A stretch of 64,000 bases of DNA from Gleimia europaea ACS-120-V-Col10b (lineage in GTDB: Bacteria > Actinomycetota > Actinomycetes > Actinomycetales > Actinomycetaceae): positions 992,001 to 1,056,000 of the forward strand of contig NZ_KE150266.1 of the NCBI RefSeq assembly GCF_000411155.1, in the 5' to 3' direction. Below the pieces are notes generated by a model. That model was not told the origin of the DNA, made no database searches, and saw nothing but the letters and a program-made list of their open reading frames with translations. Position numbers and translations under genes: made by a program. Positions 37,090 through 47,119 of the stretch are shown piece after piece; the stretch's first letter is position 1, and every line of letters starts with the position of its first letter.

Positions 37090-38498
37090 CAATAGCCCAA
37101 GCAACTGGGGTCACCTTCACCTATCGAGGAGCAGACCACCCCTCAATCAATGGCGCCAACCTCACTATTTCGCAGGGAACTGTCACCTTGCTGTGTGGCG
37201 CGTCAGGGTCAGGAAAAACCACCGCACTACGGCTATTTAACGGGCTCATCCCGCACTTCCACGACGGCGACCTTACCGGAAACGTCACAGTCGACGACAT
37301 TGACGTGGCACGAGTAGATCTATCAGAGCTTGCCCACCACTGTTCGACAGTGTTTCAAAACCCGCGCACCCAGTTCTACACCACCCACGTGCGCCAAGAA
37401 CTCGCCTTCGGCCCAGAAAATCTCGGCCGCGACCCGCAGGAGATCTGTGCCCGCATTGACGAGGTTGCAGCCGAGTTAGGTATCGCCGACCTGTTGGAAT
37501 CCCGCGTCACACAACTGTCGGGTGGGCAGATGCAACGCGTGGCCTGCGCCGTCGCCATGTGCAACAACACGTCGATGATCGTCTTTGACGAGCCAACCGC
37601 GAACTTGTCCGCTGACGTTATCGACCAACTCGCCACACTCATCGCCAGGCTCAAAGCTGATGGACACACCATCATCATTGCTGAACACCGGCTAAGTTTC
37701 CTTTCCGGGATCGCTGACCGTGTCTACTGTTTCGACAAAGGCAAGATAGCCCTCACCGCAACCGGCGAAGAGTTCTACGCCACGCCAGAGGCGGAACGCA
37801 AACACCTTGGACTACGGTCCCTTGTTCCCGTGCCCATGCCGCAGCTACCGCAACCGGCAGGATATGGGCTGGAGATCAGAAACCTCACCTTCGCCTACCG
37901 CCACGGAAACACGGTTCTCAACATCGACCATCTGCTCTTCCCGGCAGGGAAAATCACCGCACTGTTGGGCCCGTGCGGGTCAGGCAAATCAACACTGGCA
38001 CGTATCGTCTGCGGACTCGAAAAAGCCAAAGGTGCATCCATCACACTCAATGGGCAAAAATTCACCAGCCGAGACGCATACCTCGTCATGCAAGACCCCA
38101 CCCGGCAGCTATTCTCAGACACAGTCATTGACGAAGTCACGCTCGGGATAACGAGAGCCGAAAAACAACACATCGACGCCCGCACGATCCTTGAAGAACT
38201 CGATCTTGCGGAGCACGAGTCCGACCATCCGCAAGCGCTGTCTGGTGGGCAGCGCCAACGCCTGGTCATCGCCACCGCGCTTGCCGCGAACAAGAAGGTC
38301 TACATTTTCGACGAGCCGACATCGGGTGTGGGCTACAAGCACCTCGTCGCAATTTCTCAAGTGATGCGCAAACTCGCTGATACCGGTGCCGTCGTCATCG
38401 TCATCACCCACGACGCCGAACTCGTCACCGAGGTCGCCAACCATAGCGTCCGCCTCGACCAAATCAACGCCTGCTCAGACATGTGTCTACAGGAGTGA
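37086..38498 (+). CDS. ecfA: ECF transporter ATPase, two fused domains (EcfA-EcfA')
   Basis: The ATG at 37086 overlaps the EcfT stop (ATGA). The roughly 470-residue protein has two ATPase domains. The first has GASGSGKTT, LSGGQMQRVACAVAM and IVFDEPTANLS. The second has GPCGSGKST, ALSGGQRQRLVIATAL and YIFDEPTSG. Fused A1-A2 ATPases serve single-operon ECF modules. It completes the iron-box-controlled operon. Confidence 0.92.
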   Translation: MTIAQATGVTFTYRGADHPSINGANLTISQGTVTLLCGASGSGKTTALRLFNGLIPHFHDGDLTGNVTVDDIDVARVDLSELAHHCSTVFQNPRTQFYTTHVRQELAFGPENLGRDPQEICARIDEVAAELGIADLLESRVTQLSGGQMQRVACAVAMCNNTSMIVFDEPTANLSADVIDQLATLIARLKADGHTIIIAEHRLSFLSGIADRVYCFDKGKIALTATGEEFYATPEAERKHLGLRSLVPVPMPQLPQPAGYGLEIRNLTFAYRHGNTVLNIDHLLFPAGKITALLGPCGSGKSTLARIVCGLEKAKGASITLNGQKFTSRDAYLVMQDPTRQLFSDTVIDEVTLGITRAEKQHIDARTILEELDLAEHESDHPQALSGGQRQRLVIATALAANKKVYIFDEPTSGVGYKHLVAISQVMRKLADTGAVVIVITHDAELVTEVANHSVRLDQINACSDMCLQE

Positions 38499-38538
38499 AC
38501 GAGGGATTCACGAGCCGAGTTTCTAGAAGGGGGTCATC

Positions 38539-38756
38539 ATGAGCGAGCATCACCACGATCACGGGCCAAGCGCGCAAGAAGCCGCCACAGATTCACACCT
38601 GCGAAAAAAGCTCGCCATCGCATTCGGACTCGTGTTTAGCATCGTTTTGGTGCAAGCTATCGGCGCGTTTATGACGGGAAGCTTGGCACTCTCCTGGTCG
38701 ATGTTGTCCACTCGTTGGCTGATTCTCTTTCCCACTGCGGCTTCTTTTTGTCATGA
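38539..38756 (+). pseudogene. Truncated, frameshifted cation diffusion facilitator (CzcD-like)
   Basis: The first 45 codons encode a His-rich start (HHHDHG) and the first helix of a CDF transporter (LAIAFGLVFSIVLVQAIGAFMTGSLAL). A one-base loss near 38690 then shifts the frame; the alternative frame continues with LLVDVVHSLADSLSH, the conserved second-helix HxxxD zinc site, before a TGA at 38754-38756. The rest of the roughly 300-residue family is missing. A zinc/cobalt efflux gene was broken just downstream of the iron operon. Confidence 0.75.
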
Positions 38757-39009
38757 TCGCGTAAGCGCTCAACAAAGTTTTCTATCTTGCCGATGTAACA
38801 CTAGGTATTCTCAATAGCTTCAGGATCATTACCAAGAAGAATATACACACCATTACAAGCGATTGAGCTGAATGCCCCCGTGTTTGCATGGGGTTTTTGA
38901 GACGTTTGAGTTTGTTTGAATCTCGCAGCGACTAGACATCATAGTTCTGCTGAAGTCAATACCGCTTTAGCAGGGATTTTTATGGTTTTTGCTTCTAATC
39001 ATAAAGAGA
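38757..39009. other. Non-coding region after the broken CDF gene
   Basis: No recognised gene or RNA. It probably contains decayed sequence between two accessory segments. Confidence 0.3.
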
Positions 39010-40263
39010 TTATTTGCGGAACTCGGGATGGTAAAAACTCAGCAAAACTGCCGCAGCTATCAGAACTGTGCAACATGTCATTGGTAGCCACGGAGAGAGT
39101 CCGTAAAGTGCGGTGGAGGCTATCGGTGCCACTACATAGGCTGCACCATTGTTAGCATTAATCAACCCGGCCAGCCCACCTTGTTCTTCGGGCTTCATTT
39201 GCAAAGTAGGCGCCGTGTTGTAGCCAGGCATCGCCAGACCTAGACCAAAGCCTGTCAAGATGCTGGCCACGATGAACAGTCCAAGATTTAGTGGATAAAC
39301 CAAGAGCAGTAACCCGAGAAGAACGATTATTAACCCTCTTCTAAAGAGTTTTTTAGCACCCCAGTTTAACCTTGGAGCCACCAAGGCCTGCGCCAGTATC
39401 ATCACCACACCCATTATTGACATGCACAAAGCGGTGAACCCTGCTGTGGCGCCGGCCGCTAGATTCAAAACATCCTGCAGTAAAAAGCCGAAAAGTGTAG
39501 CCACGGTAGAAAAAGCGGTAAACATTAGGAAACCGCAAGCCAGGAACACGAATACTCTTGAATCAAAATAGGAAACTTTTGCCGGTTGAGCGACTTTTTC
39601 TTCGCTACCTGTGGGTTTGAATGTTAGCAGTAAAACGGCAACGCCTAAAAGCATGACCAGAGGCATCACCAGCAGGGGCATCATGAAACCTCCTATAGCT
39701 GCAAGGCTGCCGCCCAATAAGGCTCCAAGAATAGACGAGAATCCTTGTGCAGCGCCCAAGACTCCCAGACCTTTTACCCGTTGCGTCTCATTGTAGGTAT
39801 GAGTCACAACGTAGGTTTGCGCGGCTGGGGAAACTGATGCGATGGCACCGCCGTACAGCACGCCCCTAGTTATGACTACTCCTATGATCAACGCTATGCC
39901 GGTGAGCAGACCCTTAAATCCTAGCCACACCACCATAGCGAATCCGCTTAGAGTCAGGATTCCGGCAAGCATGCCAATAAGCAAGATACGCCGAGATCCC
40001 CATCGCAATGAGACCCGTCCCCACCTGGTGGAGGTAAGAGAAAACATTATGGCAGCTAACGAAATGGTGGCGCCAATGTGCCATTCCTTCAGCCCGATTT
40101 CGCGCGATAGTGGAGCCAGAATTGGATTAAGAATCATCTGCCCCATATACGCCAGTAGCACCGTCAAAAACAGGGGAAACAGTCCCGTTATTTTTGATTC
40201 GACTTTCTCGTTTCGTTCATTAGTGGCGCACATTAAAACATCCTTTCCAAAGTGAGCAGCCAA
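39010..40263 (-). CDS. MFS transporter (probable drug efflux)
   Basis: The 417-residue protein has twelve helices with MFS motif A-like sequence after helix 2 (TSTRWGRVSLRWGSRRILLIG) and a motif C-like stretch in helix 5. An adjacent divergent TetR regulator and a shared 29-bp palindrome suggest substrate-inducible efflux. The substrate is unknown. Confidence 0.9.
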   Translation of the reverse strand: MAAHFGKDVLMCATNERNEKVESKITGLFPLFLTVLLAYMGQMILNPILAPLSREIGLKEWHIGATISLAAIMFSLTSTRWGRVSLRWGSRRILLIGMLAGILTLSGFAMVVWLGFKGLLTGIALIIGVVITRGVLYGGAIASVSPAAQTYVVTHTYNETQRVKGLGVLGAAQGFSSILGALLGGSLAAIGGFMMPLLVMPLVMLLGVAVLLLTFKPTGSEEKVAQPAKVSYFDSRVFVFLACGFLMFTAFSTVATLFGFLLQDVLNLAAGATAGFTALCMSIMGVVMILAQALVAPRLNWGAKKLFRRGLIIVLLGLLLLVYPLNLGLFIVASILTGFGLGLAMPGYNTAPTLQMKPEEQGGLAGLINANNGAAYVVAPIASTALYGLSPWLPMTCCTVLIAAAVLLSFYHPEFRK

Positions 40264-40273
40264 TCAAGCTGAA

Positions 40274-40302
40274 ACAATACTAGAACAATGTTCTAGTATT
40301 GT
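40274..40302. promoter_or_regulatory. 29-bp perfect operator-like palindrome between MFS and TetR genes
   Basis: ACAATACTAGAAC-AAT-GTTCTAGTATTGT has 13-base perfect arms and lies 10 bases before the MFS start and 24 bases before the TetR start. It is very probably the TetR operator controlling both genes. Confidence 0.8.
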
Positions 40303-40326
40303 CGAGGTTGAGGGTATGCTGTTTTC

Positions 40327-41028
40327 GTGGGGAATAAAGACAAGCGGGTAAACACGGGTAGACGCGCCTGGCTGACGCAGGAAAAGATCATGTACACCGC
40401 AATGGAACTGACCCGAGAGTGCGGTCTAGAAAAATGGTCGATTCGTGACCTTGCGCAGCGTCTGGGAGTAGTTCCCTCTGTCATCTACCACCATTACCAA
40501 AACCGTGACGCCATTACCGCTTCTGTAATTGGCGAGATCACTAGCACCATCGAGCTACCGGACGAGCAGCTGGAATGGAAAGATTGGTTCATCTCCCTAG
40601 CAGAAAATGTCAGGCCCGTCTTTCTTGAATTCCCCGGAGTCACCGACAAACTGATGTATGGACATATGGACGCCGCGTTGATACCAATCTTGGAGGTGGC
40701 TTACGAAAAACTACGGGACGCTGGTTTTAGCAAGTACATTCACATCGCATACTCAATTATCATCAACACGATGCTGTGGAGCATTACTGCTCGCAACTTG
40801 CGCAGCCCAACCAAGCAGGAACAGCGCCACGACCTAGGCCAAATGATTACCCAACTTCAGCCCCTAGCTGCCTGCTCTACAACGCTGGCTGACATAATCC
40901 AGGGCTACTTAATTCCGCTAGCCAACCCGAAAAATGAAGACCGCATGAGTCAGGAATACTTTGAAATCATCATGGAAGTCGTACTCGCCGGTTTAGAGAT
41001 AGCGATTTTGCCTCGCGAAAACACCTAA
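40327..41028 (+). CDS. TetR-family regulator (TetR C-terminal type)
   Basis: The 233-residue protein has an N-terminal helix-turn-helix (GLEKWSIRDLAQRLGVVPSVIYHHYQNRDAI) and a helical ligand-binding domain. Divergent orientation to the MFS gene and the palindrome between them indicate that it represses the transporter and itself until an effector binds. Confidence 0.9.
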   Translation: MGNKDKRVNTGRRAWLTQEKIMYTAMELTRECGLEKWSIRDLAQRLGVVPSVIYHHYQNRDAITASVIGEITSTIELPDEQLEWKDWFISLAENVRPVFLEFPGVTDKLMYGHMDAALIPILEVAYEKLRDAGFSKYIHIAYSIIINTMLWSITARNLRSPTKQEQRHDLGQMITQLQPLAACSTTLADIIQGYLIPLANPKNEDRMSQEYFEIIMEVVLAGLEIAILPRENT

Positions 41029-41371
41029 CGAACCCGTGAACAAGAGAAATCATCAATACGCATAAAATATTGCCCAAAATCGCAAGGCATCCAGCTAAGA
41101 ACAGAGCCTTTCAGCCTCTCACTCTATTTCCTGCGATTTTCCAATAAACACAAGAAAATCCACTATATCCAGAGCTTCCCAAACAACTGGTACGACTACA
41201 TCAAATACGTCACCATCAATGAACTAGCTATCGCTCTTCACAGCACGCAGGCTTCTCCCAGGAATCCGCAGCCTATACCGAAGCCTAAGCCCAGCCTATT
41301 GCGTATGGACGAAGAGGAAACCTCCATCTCGACGTGCAGAAATAGCGTTTGGTGTTTTATATGAGGGTGTT
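41029..41371. other. Open but startless frame downstream of TetR gene
   Basis: The same frame as the TetR gene stays open for about 110 codons after its stop and includes FPNNWYDYIKYVTINELAIA and a Pro-rich stretch (RNPQPIPKPKPSL), ending near 41362. No start codon with a ribosome site is evident and no family is recognised. It may be a decayed 3' gene fragment joined here by recombination. Confidence 0.3.
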
Positions 41372-41647
41372 TTGCATGTGGAAGACTTACTGGCGCGCCG
41401 CACCAGACTCTGTTACGAGCATCGGAATCGCGGATTGGCTGCTATTGACGAGGTTGCGAAAATAGCTGCGGATATTCTTGGCTGGGACGAGGCGGCCAAG
41501 GCGCATGAGATAGAAAACTACAAGGCCCGGTGTGATGCCGAAGAAAAGGCGGAGGGTATAGTTAGCGAAGCCGAAGCTCAAAAGGTACGTGAGCAGGCGG
41601 TGCCTATAACCGAATTTGTTGATGTGTCTCCGCAAATTGACGGTTAA
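41372..41647 (+). pseudogene. glpD: Glycerol-3-phosphate dehydrogenase, C-terminal fragment
   Basis: The 91 codons start with HVEDLLARRTRLCYEHRNRG and continue with EVAKIAADILGWDEAAKAHEIENYKARC. This is the C-terminal cap domain of GlpD (V-E-D-x-L-x-R-R-T-R ... LGWD-x(4)-x-E-I-x-x-Y). The FAD-binding catalytic domain, about 450 residues, is absent. A start for the fragment (TTG or GTG) has no support, so this is a truncated gene stranded at the edge of the accessory segment. Confidence 0.8.
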
Positions 41648-42072
41648 AGCCGTGGGGATTTTTGCCTTTTAAATCGCTGACTCTAAGGCCTTGGAGGCGT
41701 GTACTCCAAGGCCTTAGACGTACTTAGGATGCCAATAGGCCCTCTCTGGCAACAGAGCAAAATTCAGTTTTAGGCGCTTGCTTTAAAAGCACTTTCGATA
41801 ACGCGGTATTCGGGCTAATGCCCGAAAATAAGACAATATCATTCTAAGTTTACTAACCTAGAACCAACACCACTGATCCACCGTTAACGCCGGGTCACAG
41901 AGGCGCATTTTTCATCTCCGTTAGCGAGTTGAACCCCGACACCCTACCTGAACAGGGAAAACAGGATACTAGGTAACGGAAAACCCAAATCCGCTAACGC
42001 AAGCGATTTTCTTGACCCCCTTGGGGCGTACGCACTAACGCAAACGCCTACTTATCATTTTCGACGTCATGT
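41648..42072. other. Intergenic region with hairpin
   Basis: Apart from the hairpin at 41682-41718 I see no gene. The stretch around 41980-42050 carries repeated CGCTAACGCAA-like words, and related words recur near 52010-52070, both next to accessory boundaries. Confidence 0.35.
41682..41718. terminator. Long perfect hairpin downstream of glpD fragment
   Basis: A 14-bp perfect stem (TCTAAGGCCTTGGA/TCCAAGGCCTTAGA) around a nine-base loop. It lacks a strong T tract but is placed as a terminator for the former glpD gene. Confidence 0.5.
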
Positions 42073-42146
42073 TGGAGCGGGTGACGGGAATCGAACCCGC
42101 GTTCTCAGCTTGGGAAGCTGATGTTCTACCATTGAACTACACCCGC
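42073..42146 (-). tRNA. tRNA-Gly (anticodon CCC), CCA encoded
   Basis: The minus strand folds with acceptor GCGGGTG/CACCCGC, anticodon stem TCAGC/GCTGA around TTCCCAA, T-arm GCGGGTTCGATTCCCGT, discriminator T and encoded CCA. Confidence 0.93.
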
Positions 42147-42187
42147 AAGCACCAGAAACCAGGCATATCTGGCGTCTAGTTGCCCGA

Positions 42188-42661
42188 TCAGTATATAGCC
42201 GGGCCCTCGCACGCGCCAAAACTATCTAGCCCGCGCACATACAGCTTGAAAGCGGCCTCCACAATCGGCACATCCGGCTCTATCCACGTGATCTTATGCA
42301 GGTCGCTAGCAGCCACCCATCGCGCCTCCAAGTGGCCGTTGCCCACCTGCGGGGATCCAATCGGGTGAGCCAGCCACACCAGCATTCGCCGTCCGCCCAG
42401 CACCGGCCACGCTCCGTCCTCGTCCTTTGACAAAACCGGTTGGCCAAGCTCGATGTCGCAACCTAGTTCCTCACGGATTTCACGAACGAGGGCATCGCTG
42501 GGCCGCTCCCCCGGTTCGACCTTGCCGCCCGGCAGCTCATACAAGCCGCGAAGCTCTTGCGGATATGCCCGCGCGGCCGCGAACACCTGCGCCTCGGCTC
42601 CCTCGCCGCGCATAAAAGCCGCTGCCACTACAAGTTTCTTCACGCCCTCGAGTCTACCCAA
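42188..42661 (-). CDS. NUDIX hydrolase, MutT-like
   Basis: The 157-residue protein has a complete Nudix box, GKVEPGERPSDALVREIREELG (G-x5-E-x7-R-E-U-x-E-E-x-G-U). MutT-type members hydrolyse oxidised nucleotides such as 8-oxo-dGTP; the exact substrate is uncertain. The start could be the codon at 42661 or an internal GTG nearer to VKKLVVAAAF. It is divergent from a TetR gene. Confidence 0.88.
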   Translation of the reverse strand: MGRLEGVKKLVVAAAFMRGEGAEAQVFAAARAYPQELRGLYELPGGKVEPGERPSDALVREIREELGCDIELGQPVLSKDEDGAWPVLGGRRMLVWLAHPIGSPQVGNGHLEARWVAASDLHKITWIEPDVPIVEAAFKLYVRGLDSFGACEGPAIY

Positions 42662-42668
42662 AACGATT

Positions 42669-42697
42669 TTGCGACACTTACGGGAAAAATGTCACAA
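42669..42697. promoter_or_regulatory. Operator-like inverted repeat upstream of TetR gene
   Basis: TTGCGACACTT and AAATGTCACAA form imperfect arms (9 of 11) in the short gap between the NUDIX and TetR genes, eight bases before the TetR start; autoregulation is likely. Confidence 0.5.
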
Positions 42698-42704
42698 TAC
42701 ATCT

Positions 42705-43448
42705 ATGCCGAAAATCTCTGGGACAAACCTTGCCGAACACCGCGAAAATACCCGCGATGCCCTATTTGCCGCGCTCGCGTCGCTCATGCGTGAATACTCC
42801 TTCGAGCAAATCTCGATCGCCCAAATCTCGAGGCGCGCAGGCATCGGCCGAACCGTTTTTTACAACCACTACGAAGACAAAGAAAGCCTGCTGGTGGCGC
42901 TCACCCTTGAGAGCACAAAGCGCTTCACCAGGACGCTCGGCGAAACTCTCAGCATCATCGATGATCCGATTCAACAGCTGCGCGTCTACATCCGTGCCCA
43001 GCTAGAGCTTCGAAACCAAAACCACTTCAGCTATCCGCTACGCATCACTTCGGCAGTTCCTCAACAGCAACTCAAACAACACGCCCGCACAATTCAGCAC
43101 ATCATCTACCAGCTTTTGAACGGCGCATACGAGGCCGGCAAAATCACTCAAAACCCGGACGCTAGCACGGTGCGCCTGGTGCTCTCCTGCCTGTCCAACA
43201 TTGACCTGCCCGCCAATCTGCAAGAGCGTAGCAACGTCATGGCCTGCACTGAGGCATTCATTTTGCGAGGCCTCGGGGCAGCCGAATCCGATATCAACCA
43301 CATTGATCCAGCTGTCGCGAACTTGAGGTTCAACTTCTCCATCCTCAACAACCCTGAAAACGGAGCCATGGACCTTGACCTCGCCAAACAAAGCGCACAG
43401 GCACGCTGCCCCGTCACCGGAGCCATGCAATACAAAACCGCGCGCTAA
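42705..43448 (+). CDS. TetR/AcrR-family regulator
   Basis: The ATG at 42705 gives the natural N-terminus; the longer frame lies antisense to the NUDIX gene. The 247-residue protein has the helix-turn-helix (YSFEQISIAQISRRAGIGRTVFYNHYEDKESL) and an all-helical effector domain. An unusual C-terminal tail contains AQARCPVTGAMQY, a CPVTG motif of unknown meaning. The target gene is not obvious; the operator-like repeat suggests self-control. Confidence 0.88.
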   Translation: MPKISGTNLAEHRENTRDALFAALASLMREYSFEQISIAQISRRAGIGRTVFYNHYEDKESLLVALTLESTKRFTRTLGETLSIIDDPIQQLRVYIRAQLELRNQNHFSYPLRITSAVPQQQLKQHARTIQHIIYQLLNGAYEAGKITQNPDASTVRLVLSCLSNIDLPANLQERSNVMACTEAFILRGLGAAESDINHIDPAVANLRFNFSILNNPENGAMDLDLAKQSAQARCPVTGAMQYKTAR

Positions 43449-43489
43449 CCCCGCGCTCACAGACACTACAAAAGGGTTCGGGCACGTAA

Positions 43490-43526
43490 AAAGGTTCAGG
43501 CACGCATATCGCGTGCCTGAACCTTT
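43490..43526. terminator. Strong bidirectional terminator between TetR and thioredoxin genes
   Basis: A 16-bp perfect stem (AAAGGTTCAGGCACGC/GCGTGCCTGAACCTTT) with a five-base loop, between convergent genes. Confidence 0.85.
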
Positions 43527-43538
43527 CACACTTTGGCG

Positions 43539-43919
43539 TTAGTTACCTTCCGCACCTTCGCCATCGGCCTGCTGGATCTGCTTGCGGACCTCGTCCATAT
43601 CCAGCTCCTTAATCTGACGGATAATGTCATCCAGAGCCTCACCCTGTAGCACACCCGAGTGGCGGAACACCGCTATGCCCTCGCGGAACGCCATCAGAGT
43701 TGGAATCGACTGGATCTGCGCGGCAACGGCCAGCTGTTGCTCGGCCTCCGTATCAACCTTCGCGAAAACTACGTCCTCGTGACGGTTCGAGGCTTCCTCA
43801 TAAATCGGACCAAACATACGGCACGGACCGCACCAGGCTGCCCAGAAGTCCACGAGTACAACATCGTTTTCCTCAATGGTCTTGCCGAAATTCTCAAAGT
43901 CAACATCAACAGTTGCCAT
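43539..43919 (-). CDS. trxA: Thioredoxin
   Basis: The ATG at 43919 has GGAGGG seven bases upstream. The roughly 126-residue protein has the active site WAAWCGPCRMFGPIYEEAS and the cis-Pro loop SIPTLMAFREG. An acidic C-terminal extension of about 20 residues (MDEVRKQIQQADGEG) follows the fold. It reduces disulfides and serves reductases such as MsrB. Confidence 0.93.
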   Translation of the reverse strand: MATVDVDFENFGKTIEENDVVLVDFWAAWCGPCRMFGPIYEEASNRHEDVVFAKVDTEAEQQLAVAAQIQSIPTLMAFREGIAVFRHSGVLQGEALDDIIRQIKELDMDEVRKQIQQADGEGAEGN

Positions 43920-44001
43920 TAGGTAACCCTCCAAAAGTTATTTGCGTTGCTAACACCCTAAACCACAAGCTCTACGAATGTATTCCGTAGTAACGAGTGA
44001 T

Positions 44002-46370
<2,369 letters not shown>

Positions 46371-46517
46371 GTCGACCTCTTCTATGTTGTGGGTGGCTTT
46401 GCCACTGATGTTGTGATCAGTGTAGGCGCGGTTGAGGGGAGCGTGTTTGGCGGATCCACCTTGCGAACATTTTGGCCAAAATTGTGACCTTTTTTACGCT
46501 TCCAGGAGGGGATTTGG

Positions 46518-47117
46518 TTAGCTTCCGATGGTGCGGCGGCCTTCGAATGCGCGGCCCAGGGTGACTTCGTCTGCATATTCGAGGTCGCCTCCAACTGGTA
46601 GGCCAAGAGCGAGGCGTGAGGCGGGCACTCCCATGGTGTCTAGCATTCTGGCTAGGTAGGTTGCGGTGGCTTCACCTTCGATGTTGGGGTCGGTGGCGAT
46701 GATGATTTCGTTGATTTGGTTGGAGGATAGGCGGCTCATGAGGCCGCGGATGCGCAGCTGGTCGGGACCGATTCCACGGATTGGGTCGATGGCGCCGCCA
46801 AGCACGTGGTACAGACCCCGGTAGGAGCCGGTGCGTTCGATTACTTCAACGTCTTTGGCTTCTTCAACTACGCAAATGATGGTTTGATCGCGGCGTGCGT
46901 CGCGGCAGATGTTGCACGTTTCTTCTTCCGCGATGTTGCCGCAGATGGTGCAAAACCGGACTTTTTCTTTGACTACTTGGAGCGCGCGTGCCAGGCGCAT
47001 CACGTCTTCACGGTCGGTTCCAAGAATGTGGAACGCGATGCGTTGCGCGGATTTTGGGCCGATGCCGGGGAGCGCCCCGAGTTCATCGATGAGGTCTTGG
47101 ACTGCACCTTCGTACAA
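46518..47117 (-). CDS. recR: Recombination protein RecR
   Basis: The 199-residue protein has the HhH region ([20 protein letters not shown]), the four-Cys zinc finger ([16 protein letters not shown]), and the Toprim domain ([20 protein letters not shown]... [21 protein letters not shown]). It acts with RecF/RecO in gap repair. A TTG start is used, two bases after the dnaX stop. Confidence 0.96.
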   Translation of the reverse strand: MYEGAVQDLIDELGALPGIGPKSAQRIAFHILGTDREDVMRLARALQVVKEKVRFCTICGNIAEEETCNICRDARRDQTIICVVEEAKDVEVIERTGSYRGLYHVLGGAIDPIRGIGPDQLRIRGLMSRLSSNQINEIIIATDPNIEGEATATYLARMLDTMGVPASRLALGLPVGGDLEYADEVTLGRAFEGRRTIGS

Positions 47118-47119
47118 GG

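Noticed and set aside
42453..42704. N-terminal extension of the TetR gene
   Set aside because: It is antisense to the NUDIX gene and the canonical TetR N-terminus starts at 42705.
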